From Comamonas sp. JUb58 (GTDB lineage: Bacteria > Pseudomonadota > Gammaproteobacteria > Burkholderiales > Burkholderiaceae_C), in the NCBI RefSeq assembly GCF_004364775.1, contig NZ_SOAL01000014.1, positions 1 through 64,000 on the forward strand: a stretch of DNA of 64,000 bases, read 5' to 3'. This document shows, in pieces, positions 8,535 through 15,260 of this stretch. Position numbers and translations under genes: made by a program. The first letter of the stretch is position 1. Each line of letters begins with the position of its first letter. Under the pieces are notes generated by a model. That model saw nothing but the letters and a program-made list of their open reading frames with translations. It searched no databases and was not told where the DNA came from.

Positions 8535-10073
8535 TCAAGCGCCCCAAAGAGCGACAGCGGTGAAGACGGCCGCCATCAGACCCAGCACCACCGGTATCAG
8601 CAGCGCCCGGGCCAGCTCCAGCACATTCACCCGCGCAAAGCCTGCGACTGCGATCAGCGAGGACCAGGCGATCAAGGTGCCGCCACCGGTCCACACCGCG
8701 CCCATCTGACCCAGGGCGGCCAGCGCCGATACATCCATGCCCGAGGCCGGGCCGAGTGCGCCGGACAAGGTGCCGGTCAGCGGCAGGCCGGCAAAGCCTG
8801 AACCATCAATGCCGGTGATCATGCCCATCAGCAGCACACCAAAGGACACCAGCAGCTGGCTGTCGGGAATCAGGTGCTGGCTGGCCTTGACCAGCTCGAA
8901 CAGCAGATCGGGCACGGGCTGGCCGGCGGCAATGCCCAGAATGGGGCCGGCCGTCTCATGCGAGCCGATGAAGAAGAAGCCGGCAATCGGCAGCACCGCG
9001 CCCATGGCCTTGAACGCAAAGACAAAGCCATCGGTGATGTGGTCGGCCGCGCCATCGAGCATCTTGCGAAAGCCCCGCGCGGCAGTGGTGGCCCAGATCA
9101 TCAGCAGCGCAGCCACGCCGCCGATCAGCATGGCGGCATCGCCGCCCTTGAGCTCGGGCACGCTGGTGGTGAACTTGGGCGCCACCATCACCAGAATCAC
9201 CACCAGAAAGGCCAGCGGCGTGACGACGGCAAACAGCTTGGAGGCCGAGGCCAGTGGCTGGGTCTTGCGCAGCTCGGCTTCCAGCTCCGAATTGGTGCCT
9301 AGGTCGCTGTCATGGGCGGTGCCCTTGGCGATCTCGGCCTTGTCAAAGGCGCCTGCACCCGCGATCTGTGCGCTGATGCCCGCCGGGTTCAGCTCCCAGC
9401 GCTCCAGCAGGGCGTTGTCGCTGGGCACGATGAGCTTGCGCACCTTGAAGTACGACAGGAAGAGCGCAATCATGCCGACCACCCAGGACAGCAGCAGCGC
9501 CTTGTCGGCCACCGCCACGGCGCTGATGCCGCCCGCGGCCTTGGCACTGATGCCCGGTGCCACGCCAATCACATAGTCGGACGACAGCGCCATGCCCTGG
9601 CCGGCAATCGCAATGGCCATTGCCCCAGCGATGGGCGGCAGGCCCGCCGCAATCGCTGCCGGCAGCAGCACCGCTGCCACCAGCGGCACGGCTGGCGTGG
9701 GCCAGAAGAACAGCGAGATCAGGTAGGTGACCAGCGCCAGGATGAAATAGGCCATATGGCCGTTTTTCATCACCGCGCGGAAGGGCTTGACCATGCGGAT
9801 GTCCGAGCCCAGGTCCTTGAGCGCGTTGAGCAAAGCCGTCATCAGCGCAATGATCAGAAAGATGTTGAACAGCTCCTTGGCGGCCACCATGCTGGCACTG
9901 AATATGCTTCCAATCCCCGTGATGAAGCTGCCGCTCCAGGCGAAGGCCACGACGACGGTGGCCAGTATCGATGGCACCACCACATTGGCGCGGAAGGCCA
10001 TGGTCAAAATGATGACCAGCACCCCGGCGAGGTAGGCCCAGTGCGCAGGGCCTATAGAGACTGACGGATCCAT
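8535..10073 (-). CDS. multi-spanning permease, ion-transporter-superfamily-like
   Basis: A 512-residue, very hydrophobic protein with about twelve predicted membrane helices and a charged central loop (about residues 240-275, containing GTAHDSDLGTNSELEAELR). A conserved-looking segment FWPTPAVPLVAAVLLPAAIAAG followed by AIAGQGMALSSDYVIG is typical of anion/carboxylate permeases of the ion-transporter group, but I cannot name the family with confidence. It is the first gene of a two-gene leftward operon with the Ggt-like hydrolase. The 13-bp putative GntR operator at 10110-10122 lies 37 bp upstream of its start. The likely role is uptake of the hydrolase substrate. Confidence 0.7.
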   Translation of the reverse strand: MDPSVSIGPAHWAYLAGVLVIILTMAFRANVVVPSILATVVVAFAWSGSFITGIGSIFSASMVAAKELFNIFLIIALMTALLNALKDLGSDIRMVKPFRAVMKNGHMAYFILALVTYLISLFFWPTPAVPLVAAVLLPAAIAAGLPPIAGAMAIAIAGQGMALSSDYVIGVAPGISAKAAGGISAVAVADKALLLSWVVGMIALFLSYFKVRKLIVPSDNALLERWELNPAGISAQIAGAGAFDKAEIAKGTAHDSDLGTNSELEAELRKTQPLASASKLFAVVTPLAFLVVILVMVAPKFTTSVPELKGGDAAMLIGGVAALLMIWATTAARGFRKMLDGAADHITDGFVFAFKAMGAVLPIAGFFFIGSHETAGPILGIAAGQPVPDLLFELVKASQHLIPDSQLLVSFGVLLMGMITGIDGSGFAGLPLTGTLSGALGPASGMDVSALAALGQMGAVWTGGGTLIAWSSLIAVAGFARVNVLELARALLIPVVLGLMAAVFTAVALWGA

Positions 10074-10109
10074 CGTGGCTACTCCTTGGTATGTTTAAAC
10101 AGCCAATTT

Positions 10110-10122
10110 GTATACTAAATAC
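10110..10122. promoter_or_regulatory. putative GntR operator, site 1
   Basis: GTATACTAAATAC matches the best motif in the cluster (GTATACTGTATAC, 14156-14168) at 11 of 13 positions and is embedded in a dyad with perfect six-base arms (TTGTAT-N5-ATACAA, 10108-10124). It lies 37 bp upstream of the leftward permease start, a position suited to repression. Confidence 0.6.
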
Positions 10123-10371
10123 AATGAATCAAAAAATCATCAGGGAATACCAGAAATATTGCATCGCAGCATCTAATAAACCAGGGTTAAATTCAAAAAA
10201 TCTCCTTTTTCGTATACAAAGAAGGTGATTTCTGGCCTGAGATGTCAGATTGCAGGCGCTGTGGGTCCCGCTGATGTGCATTGCAAAAGCCTTGTATTGG
10301 CGTGAATTTCCAAGGCACATCAAAGGCTTGGATAGCGCATGGTTATGAATCCAGATCAAGGACATGGATTT

Positions 10372-10384
10372 GTACACTGGATAC
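10372..10384. promoter_or_regulatory. putative GntR operator, site 2
   Basis: GTACACTGGATAC matches the cluster motif GTATACTGTATAC at 11 of 13 positions and carries TGTA/TACA arms. It lies 37 bp upstream of the start of the small gene at 10421, the same distance as site 1 from its gene. Confidence 0.5.
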
Positions 10385-10420
10385 ACTAGGGTAATTGCTA
10401 AGTCATCCAGGAGCTTATCC

Positions 10421-10651
10421 ATGAAGAACACCGCTTCCCAAGCCATTGCTGCCCCGCAAGCCGATCTGCTGGCTCTGCGCGAGCCCCGCCAGGCCTTGCT
10501 GCCCGCGTCGTTGGGCTGGCTGTCGGCCATCGAAAACGCCTTTGTGCGCTGGCAGGCCAAGCGCCTGGCAGAGCTGGAGCCGGGCCGCCTCTGGGCGCAG
10601 GCGATGCAGGATACGCGCTCGCTGGCGGAGATCCGCCGCGCCCAGCGCTGA
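10421..10651 (+). CDS. small protein of unknown function ahead of gntR
   Basis: A 76-residue protein starting at an ATG preceded by a good ribosome-binding sequence (AGGAG, about 8 bp upstream). An in-frame ATG at 10364 exists but lacks a ribosome site and would overlap the putative operator, so I prefer 10421. The protein is rich in Ala, Arg and Leu with an amphipathic helical C-terminal half (WLSAIENAFVRWQAKRLAELEPG, then a basic end) and no signal peptide. I recognise no family. It sits between operator site 2 and gntR, so it is probably co-regulated with the catabolic cluster. Confidence 0.6.
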   Translation: MKNTASQAIAAPQADLLALREPRQALLPASLGWLSAIENAFVRWQAKRLAELEPGRLWAQAMQDTRSLAEIRRAQR

Positions 10652-10662
10652 ACGCCGATTTC

Positions 10663-10670
10663 TGTATACA
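10663..10670. promoter_or_regulatory. TGTATACA palindrome upstream of gntR
   Basis: A perfect eight-base palindrome sharing the GTATAC core of the cluster motif, 120 bp before the gntR start. It lacks the second half of the 13-bp motif, so it is at best a weak autoregulatory site. Confidence 0.35.
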
Positions 10671-10789
10671 AGGCAAGGCGAAGACGCTGCAAACCCTTGC
10701 TGGGCATGTAAACTGAGCGCGACCCAGGGTGGCGCATTGCAGCCGATGACGCCGCCCGGGCTTGCAACGTACCGAACGGACCGACTTTC

Positions 10790-11443
10790 ATGCCCATTGC
10801 CAACGGAGACAAAAAACCTGGACTCAACCACTCGCCGCTGACCCAGCAGCTGGTGGAGGCCTTGCGCGAGAAGATCATGTCTGGCGAGCTCGCCTCAGGG
10901 GAGCGGCTGGTGGAGGAGCGTCTGTCCGAGGAGTTTTCGGTTTCGCGCATGCCTGTGCGCGAGGCCTTGCGCCAATTGGCCGCCAGTGGACTGGTGATCA
11001 TCGAGCCCCGGCGTGGCGCATCGGTGGCCAAGTTCCATGGCGATCTGCTGCGAGAGCTGGTGGAGGTGCGCGCCACCTTGGAAGCGCTCAACGCGCGCCT
11101 GGCCGCCAAGCGCCATGACCCCGAGCAGATTGCCGCGCTGGAGGCCTTGCTGGCCGAAGGCACAAAGAACGCCCATTCGGGCGATGGCGATGTGCTGGCC
11201 GTGCTGAACCAGAAGTTCCACCTGGCGCTGGGCAAGATCGCCGCCAACTCGGTGCTGCAAGAGGTGATGCTGTCCTTGCGCGACCGCACCGAAGTGCTGT
11301 TTGCGCCCCGCAGCCAGGCGCGTGCGCCCCAGAACTGGGAAGAGCATGCGGCCATCCTGCGCGCCGTCATCAAGGGCGATCCGGAGCTGGCCGGCCTGCT
11401 GGCCGCGCGCCATATCTACAACGCGGCCGGCATCGAGCCCTGA
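10790..11443 (+). CDS. GntR-family transcriptional regulator (FadR/FCD type)
   Basis: A 217-residue regulator. Residues about 20-80 form the winged helix-turn-helix (GERLVEERLSEEFSVSRMPVREALRQLAASGLVIIEPRRGASV), and the remainder is an all-helical effector-binding domain of the FCD type. It faces the ornithine-cyclodeaminase homologue (stops nine bases apart) and sits between the two halves of a gene cluster whose promoter regions all carry GTATAC-type motifs. GntR proteins of this group usually repress catabolic operons and release on binding a carboxylate-containing effector. I infer that it controls the 7052-19085 genes; the effector is unknown. Confidence 0.9.
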   Translation: MPIANGDKKPGLNHSPLTQQLVEALREKIMSGELASGERLVEERLSEEFSVSRMPVREALRQLAASGLVIIEPRRGASVAKFHGDLLRELVEVRATLEALNARLAAKRHDPEQIAALEALLAEGTKNAHSGDGDVLAVLNQKFHLALGKIAANSVLQEVMLSLRDRTEVLFAPRSQARAPQNWEEHAAILRAVIKGDPELAGLLAARHIYNAAGIEP

Positions 11444-11452
11444 GGTCTGCCG

Positions 11453-12379
11453 TTACGACTTGCTGGCCAGGTAGTTCTGGTAGGCCACACCAGCCAGCGC
11501 AATATCTTCCAATCCCACGCCCACGGCCTTGTACAGCCGGATGCCCGGCTGCGCGCTGACCGCATAGCGGCCGCTGACGATATCGCCCAGCTCCACCAGC
11601 TTGCCCGCCAGCGACAGGCCCGGGTCGGCCCGCACCAGGTCGCCCGCTTCGCTGGTCGCCTGCTTTTTCCATTCCACCGCAATCAGCTGTGCGCGCGCCA
11701 GCAAGGCATCGTCGAGCTCGCGGGTGTGGGGCAGGCTGGAGCCAATGGCCGCTACCAGCGCATGGGGGGCGACATGCGCACCGTTGAAGAGCGGCTCCTT
11801 GGCGCGTGAGGCGGTCACGATGATGTCGGCCTCGCCCACGCCCTGGGTGTGCGCCACGCGGCGGATCTGAGCTTCGGGCAAACCGGTCAGCTGCGCCAGC
11901 CGTGCATCCAACCCCTCGGGCGCATAGGGGTCGAACACATCGATGTGCTGCAGGCCGAAGTGCTGCACCATCTGCTGCGCATGGGCCAGGCCTTGCACGC
12001 CGGCGCCGCACAGAAACAGATGGCGCGCATTGGCAGGTGCCAGATACTGGGCCACCAGCACCGTGGTGGCAGCGGTGCGCAGGCGCGTGATGGCATTGGC
12101 ATCCAAGGTGGCCAGCGGCGCGCCGGTCTCGGTCGAGAACAGCAGGATGACAAAGTTGAACTGGCCGGCAATGGTGGTGTAGACCTTGGCGCCGGTCACG
12201 CCTTGCGCGGGAATGACGGCCCCCAGGGTGGAGAGCTTGGCGCCCCCGGCATCGGTGCGCTCGCGCGCTTGCATGGCCGCCTCGCCCGCGCCAAAGGCGG
12301 CAAAGGCGCTGTGCATGGCCTGCAGGGCTTGGTCGGTGGACACCAGGGTGTCCACCATGGCATCGGTGATGTGCAGCAT
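11453..12379 (-). CDS. ornithine cyclodeaminase / mu-crystallin family protein
   Basis: A 308-residue protein with the family's central Rossmann motif (FLCGAGVQGLAHAQQM), an upstream substrate segment (GAKVYTTIAGQF), the ANAITRLRTAA motif and a late GSSLPHTRELDD segment. Members are ornithine cyclodeaminases, ketimine or delta-1-pyrroline reductases, or alanine/N-methyl amino-acid dehydrogenases, so NAD(P)H-dependent imine chemistry is likely but the exact reaction cannot be read off. The ATG at 12379 matches the family N-terminus (MLHITDAMV). It is the last gene of a leftward operon beginning at 14132, placing an imine/amino-acid step in the pathway. Confidence 0.85.
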   Translation of the reverse strand: MLHITDAMVDTLVSTDQALQAMHSAFAAFGAGEAAMQARERTDAGGAKLSTLGAVIPAQGVTGAKVYTTIAGQFNFVILLFSTETGAPLATLDANAITRLRTAATTVLVAQYLAPANARHLFLCGAGVQGLAHAQQMVQHFGLQHIDVFDPYAPEGLDARLAQLTGLPEAQIRRVAHTQGVGEADIIVTASRAKEPLFNGAHVAPHALVAAIGSSLPHTRELDDALLARAQLIAVEWKKQATSEAGDLVRADPGLSLAGKLVELGDIVSGRYAVSAQPGIRLYKAVGVGLEDIALAGVAYQNYLASKS

Positions 12380-12405
12380 GGTGTGTGGTGGAGTGGGGGT
12401 GAAAA

Positions 12406-13152
12406 TCAGAGCCAGACGCGCAGCAGGATGATGCAGGCGCTGACGGCGGCGGTGCCCAGCAGCCAGCGGCGGATGGTGGCCTTGGAGATATGGCGGGCCA
12501 GGCGGTTGGAGGCCAGAAAGCCGCCCAGCATCCAGGGCAGCAGCACCAGGCTGAGCAGCCATTGGCCGCTGTCCATGCGCCCCACCCAGGCCAGGGCGGT
12601 GAGCGAGACGATGGTGCCGGCAAAAAAGACCACGCCCAGGGTGGAGCGCATCGTGGCCGGCGCCAGGTGCTGCATCGCGATCGCAAACGGCGGGCCGCCC
12701 GCGGCGGTGATGGTGCCCATGATGCCGCTGGCCACACCGGCAATCGACAGGTTGGTGGTGCTGGGCTGCACGCGCCAGCCCAGGGTGCTGAGGCTGACGG
12801 CGGCCAGGATCAGCACGGCAAACAGAATGGACAGCGCATGGGCGCTGAACAGCACCAGCAGCCCGGCGGCGGCAAAGGTGCCGATGACCCGGCCCACCAA
12901 GGTGGCCGCAGCGACCTGGCGGTTGAGGGCATCGCGCTCACGCAGATACGCCAGCAAGGCCAGCGGTGCACCCACGGCCAGCAAGGGGCCGGGCACCAGT
13001 TCGGGGAAAAAGATCGCCGCCAGCGGCGCGCAGAACATCGCATAGCCCAGGCCGCCCACGCCCTGCATGGCGGCGCCGGCGAGCACCATCAGCCCCATGG
13101 CCAGGTAGCGGCCCCAGGAGAGGTGCTCGGCCATGGCGGTCCAGGCGCTCAT
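12406..13152 (-). CDS. TauE/SafE-family membrane permease
   Basis: A 248-residue protein with about eight hydrophobic helices. The N-terminal GAAMQGVGGLGYAMFCAPL motif and the mirrored second-half VASGIMGTITAAGGPPFAIAM motif are the duplicated signature of TauE/SafE exporters/importers of small sulfonates and organic anions. Its start overlaps the stop of the ferredoxin gene at 13149 (ATGA), indicating tight translational coupling. In this cluster it probably moves the pathway substrate or product. Confidence 0.85.
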   Translation of the reverse strand: MSAWTAMAEHLSWGRYLAMGLMVLAGAAMQGVGGLGYAMFCAPLAAIFFPELVPGPLLAVGAPLALLAYLRERDALNRQVAAATLVGRVIGTFAAAGLLVLFSAHALSILFAVLILAAVSLSTLGWRVQPSTTNLSIAGVASGIMGTITAAGGPPFAIAMQHLAPATMRSTLGVVFFAGTIVSLTALAWVGRMDSGQWLLSLVLLPWMLGGFLASNRLARHISKATIRRWLLGTAAVSACIILLRVWL

Positions 13153-13448
13153 GGCCGGGGCACCCAGCTGACCTTGATGTCGCCGTTGACAAAGGTCTGG
13201 CAGGCCAGGCGGTGGCCCTGGGCAAACTCTTCATCGCTGAAATGCTTGCGCTCCTTGGCCTTGATGGCATCGGTGTGGGCCAGGCCTTCCTCGATGCGGC
13301 ATTTGCAGGTGCCGCAGAGGCCGCCGCCGCATTTGAAGGGGATGCCGCCTTTCTCGCGCAGCGACACGCGCAGCAGGTTGCTGTTTTCCGGGGCTTCGAC
13401 AGTCTTGTTGTCGTTGCTGACAAAGGTGATGGTGGGCATACGAGGCAA
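13149..13448 (-). CDS. 2Fe-2S ferredoxin (second of two)
   Basis: A 99-residue plant-type ferredoxin. The ligand set is Cys40, Cys45, Cys48 and Cys83 (CGGGLCGTC and the later LACQT), with an extra Cys50. It is not fused to a reductase or oxygenase and so is a free electron carrier. It is cotranscribed with a second ferredoxin at 13776 and an unrecognised 107-residue protein. The obvious electron source is the ferredoxin-type reductase at 17250 and the obvious acceptor is the HDO-type oxidase at 14433. A start at the internal Met4 is also possible. Confidence 0.88.
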   Translation of the reverse strand: MPRMPTITFVSNDNKTVEAPENSNLLRVSLREKGGIPFKCGGGLCGTCKCRIEEGLAHTDAIKAKERKHFSDEEFAQGHRLACQTFVNGDIKVSWVPRP

Positions 13449-13772
13449 TCAGGCGGCAGAAGGGGCGGGGAGGGGTGCTGCTGTCAGGGTGGCGTCAAGC
13501 GCGCCGAACTGGCACAGGTGCTGCAGCTCCTGGCGAGCTTGCTCCAGCGAGTCAAAGCGCTCCAGAAACTTGGACGGCACCCGGTTGGTGGTGCCGCCAG
13601 GGCCTTCTTCGATCACCTGCACCTTGGTTTCGCGCAGCAGCTCGCCCACGGCAAAGTGGGCCAGCAGGCGACCGCAGAAGTGGTAGTCCCAGGCTTCGCA
13701 CAGCGCAATGTCGGCATTGGGCTGCGTGCGGTACTGGCCGGGCTTGCTGGTCAAGATCACAAACATGGGCAT
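13449..13772 (-). CDS. unrecognised 107-residue protein between two ferredoxins
   Basis: A cytosolic protein with no signal peptide or membrane helix. It begins MPMFVILTSKPGQYRTQ, contains AWDYHFCGRLLAHFAVG, a TKVQVIEEG strand and VPSKFLERFDSLEQARQELQHL, and ends in an Ala/Pro tail. The pattern suggests a small alpha/beta domain with a predicted helix at about residues 72-86. I do not know the family. It is placed three bases after one ferredoxin gene and abuts the next, so it is almost certainly part of the electron-transfer machinery, for example a docking subunit or oxidase partner; that role is inference from context. Confidence 0.75.
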   Translation of the reverse strand: MPMFVILTSKPGQYRTQPNADIALCEAWDYHFCGRLLAHFAVGELLRETKVQVIEEGPGGTTNRVPSKFLERFDSLEQARQELQHLCQFGALDATLTAAPLPAPSAA

Positions 13773-13775
13773 TCC

Positions 13776-14132
13776 TCAGACGACAGGGGTGGCGGGCGCT
13801 GTGCCTGCGGCTTGGGTCGCGCTGGCGGGGCTGGCCGGCAGCGGCACTTGCTCCAGCTCCAGGTCGTGCTCGGGCCAGAGTTGGCAGACCAGGCGAAAGC
13901 CCTCGTCCAGGTGTGCGCCCAGCTGCTTCTTTTCTTTCCAGTTCGGCGCCGGCAGGTGCTCAGCCCCCGCTAGCACCTTGCAGGCGCAGGTGGCGCACTT
14001 GCCCATGCCGCACTGGTAGGCCAGGTGGGGAAAGGGGAACTGCTTGATCCCCGCGCGCACCACCAGGTTGGCGCCGGTCTTGACCTCGCCTTGGAAGGTC
14101 TGGCCGTTCTTGTGAAAGGTGATCTGGGGCAT
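13776..14132 (-). CDS. 2Fe-2S ferredoxin (first of two)
   Basis: A 118-residue ferredoxin starting at MPQITF. Likely ligands are Cys41, Cys46, Cys49 and Cys83 (CGMGKCATC and LVCQL), with an additional Cys51. It has an Ala/Pro/Thr-rich C-terminal tail of about 25 residues not needed for the fold. It is the first gene of the leftward five-gene operon (ferredoxin, unknown, ferredoxin, TauE-like, OCD-like), and its start lies 24 bp from the putative operator at 14156-14168. Two dissimilar ferredoxins in one operon suggest different redox partners or a sequential relay. Confidence 0.88.
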   Translation of the reverse strand: MPQITFHKNGQTFQGEVKTGANLVVRAGIKQFPFPHLAYQCGMGKCATCACKVLAGAEHLPAPNWKEKKQLGAHLDEGFRLVCQLWPEHDLELEQVPLPASPASATQAAGTAPATPVV

Positions 14133-14155
14133 GGCATCCTCCGCATTGCAATTAC

Positions 14156-14168
14156 GTATACTGTATAC
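14156..14168. promoter_or_regulatory. putative GntR operator, site 3 (best match)
   Basis: GTATACTGTATAC is a 13-bp element built from two GTATAC-type half sites and serves as the reference motif for the cluster. It lies 24 bp from the start of the leftward ferredoxin operon and would overlap its promoter. Confidence 0.65.
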
Positions 14169-14342
14169 AAACGGATCTTGTGTATGTATTAGGGATAACG
14201 TGATGCAGGGGGAATTGGGAGCTGACTGTAGCAATTGAAAATGAATGAATATCAACTGCTTGTAGCTCTGCGGTGACGCGTGAAGACTTTGAGATTAACA
14301 GCGCTAGGGGTAAGCACTAGGGATGAATGGGGTGTGAAAACA

Positions 14343-14371
14343 TTGACCTCGTATTCTGTATACAGTATTCT
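14343..14371 (+). promoter_or_regulatory. sigma70-type promoter with embedded GntR operator (site 4)
   Basis: TTGACC (14343-14348) and TATTCT (14366-14371) are separated by exactly 17 bp, close to the sigma70 ideal. The spacer contains GTATTCTGTATAC (14351-14363), which matches the cluster motif at 12 of 13 positions and includes the perfect palindrome CTGTATACAG. A repressor bound here would block RNA polymerase directly. The promoter reads into the HDO-ALDH-GlcG-reductase-SDR operon that begins 62 bp later. Confidence 0.65.
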
Positions 14372-14432
14372 AACTCCGTCGCTTGGATCGGTTTGACTTG
14401 GCGACGACCCCAACATTTCAGAGGAACCCGCC

Positions 14433-15170
14433 ATGACCCAAACACTGATGAACCGCGACGAATTCCGCGCTGCGCTTGAGAATGCGATCAAGGGCAAAAG
14501 CGCCAACAAGGCCCCTTTCAGCGTGGCCTGGGCCACTGGCCGCCTGAGCCGTGAGCACCTGGCGCGCTGGGCCGAGAACCACTACCACTATGTGGGCCCG
14601 TTTGCCGACTACCTGGGCTATCTGTACGCCCGCACGCCAGACCATATGACGGAGGCCAAGGACTTTCTGCTGGCCAATATGTATGAGGAAGAGATTGGTG
14701 GCGACCGCCACACCGATCTGCTGATCCGCTTTGCCGAGGCCTGCGGCACGACGCGTGAGCGCGTGGTGGACCCCAACAACATGTCGCCCACCACGCGCGG
14801 CCTGCAGTCCTGGTGCTATGCGATTGCGATGCGCGAAGACCCAGTGGTCGCGGTGGCTGGCCTGGTCGTGGGCCTGGAGTCGCAGGTGCCGTCGATCTAC
14901 CGCAAGCAGACGCCCACCCTGCGTGACAAGTACGGCTTCACCGATGAAGAGGTCGAGTTCTTTGACCTGCACATCGTCTCTGACGAAATCCATGGTGAGC
15001 GCGGCTACCAGATCGTGCTGGAGCATGCCAACACGCCCGAGCTGCAAGCCAAGTGCCTGCGCATCTGCGAGATCGGTGCCCAGATGCGCCTGCTCTACAC
15101 CACGGCGCTCTACCACGACTACGTGGCCAAGGACCTGCAGATCTCGCAGGAAGAGCTGCTGGCCGCCTGA
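14433..15170 (+). CDS. haem-oxygenase-like di-metal oxidase (HDO superfamily; TenA/PqqC/CADD-like)
   Basis: A 245-residue all-helical protein of the TenA/PqqC fold. The residues that bind two iron (or Fe/Mn) ions in characterised HDOs appear complete: Glu86 and His93 (EEEIGGDRH), Glu149 (GLES), then His180, Asp184 and His187 (HIVSDEIH). The 7-residue spacing of the first pair and the 4/3 spacing of the last three equal those I recall for the chlamydial CADD enzyme. Known HDOs (UndA, SznF, BesC, CADD) use O2 and external electrons for oxidative C-C or N-oxygenation chemistry. Here it heads an operon with an aldehyde dehydrogenase and a reductase, opposite two ferredoxins, so a catabolic O2-dependent cleavage that yields an aldehyde is my inference. 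A plain thiaminase-type TenA is less likely given the metal set. Confidence 0.8.
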   Translation: MTQTLMNRDEFRAALENAIKGKSANKAPFSVAWATGRLSREHLARWAENHYHYVGPFADYLGYLYARTPDHMTEAKDFLLANMYEEEIGGDRHTDLLIRFAEACGTTRERVVDPNNMSPTTRGLQSWCYAIAMREDPVVAVAGLVVGLESQVPSIYRKQTPTLRDKYGFTDEEVEFFDLHIVSDEIHGERGYQIVLEHANTPELQAKCLRICEIGAQMRLLYTTALYHDYVAKDLQISQEELLAA

Positions 15171-15260
15171 GCCTTGCTGCACCCCCTTGCCCCGCGCAGC
15201 GGCGCGCCCCTGACGGCCGCCGCTGTGACCGACCCCTCACCTCTCCAAGACCTCTCCACC

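Larger units (their letters stand above)
10074..10420. promoter_or_regulatory. divergent control region with several GTATAC-type sites
   Basis: This 347-bp stretch without a gene separates the leftward permease operon from the rightward small-protein/GntR genes. It is AT-richer than its surroundings. It contains two clear copies of the 13-bp motif (10110-10122 and 10372-10384, annotated separately) and an isolated GTATAC at 10212-10217. I found no convincing sigma70 pair on either strand, so exact promoters are not called. Confidence 0.6.

Noticed and set aside
14433..15170. Calling the HDO gene tenA (thiaminase II) or pqqC
   Set aside because: The six probable metal ligands and the oxidase/ferredoxin context fit the di-metal HDO branch; no thiamine or PQQ genes are nearby.
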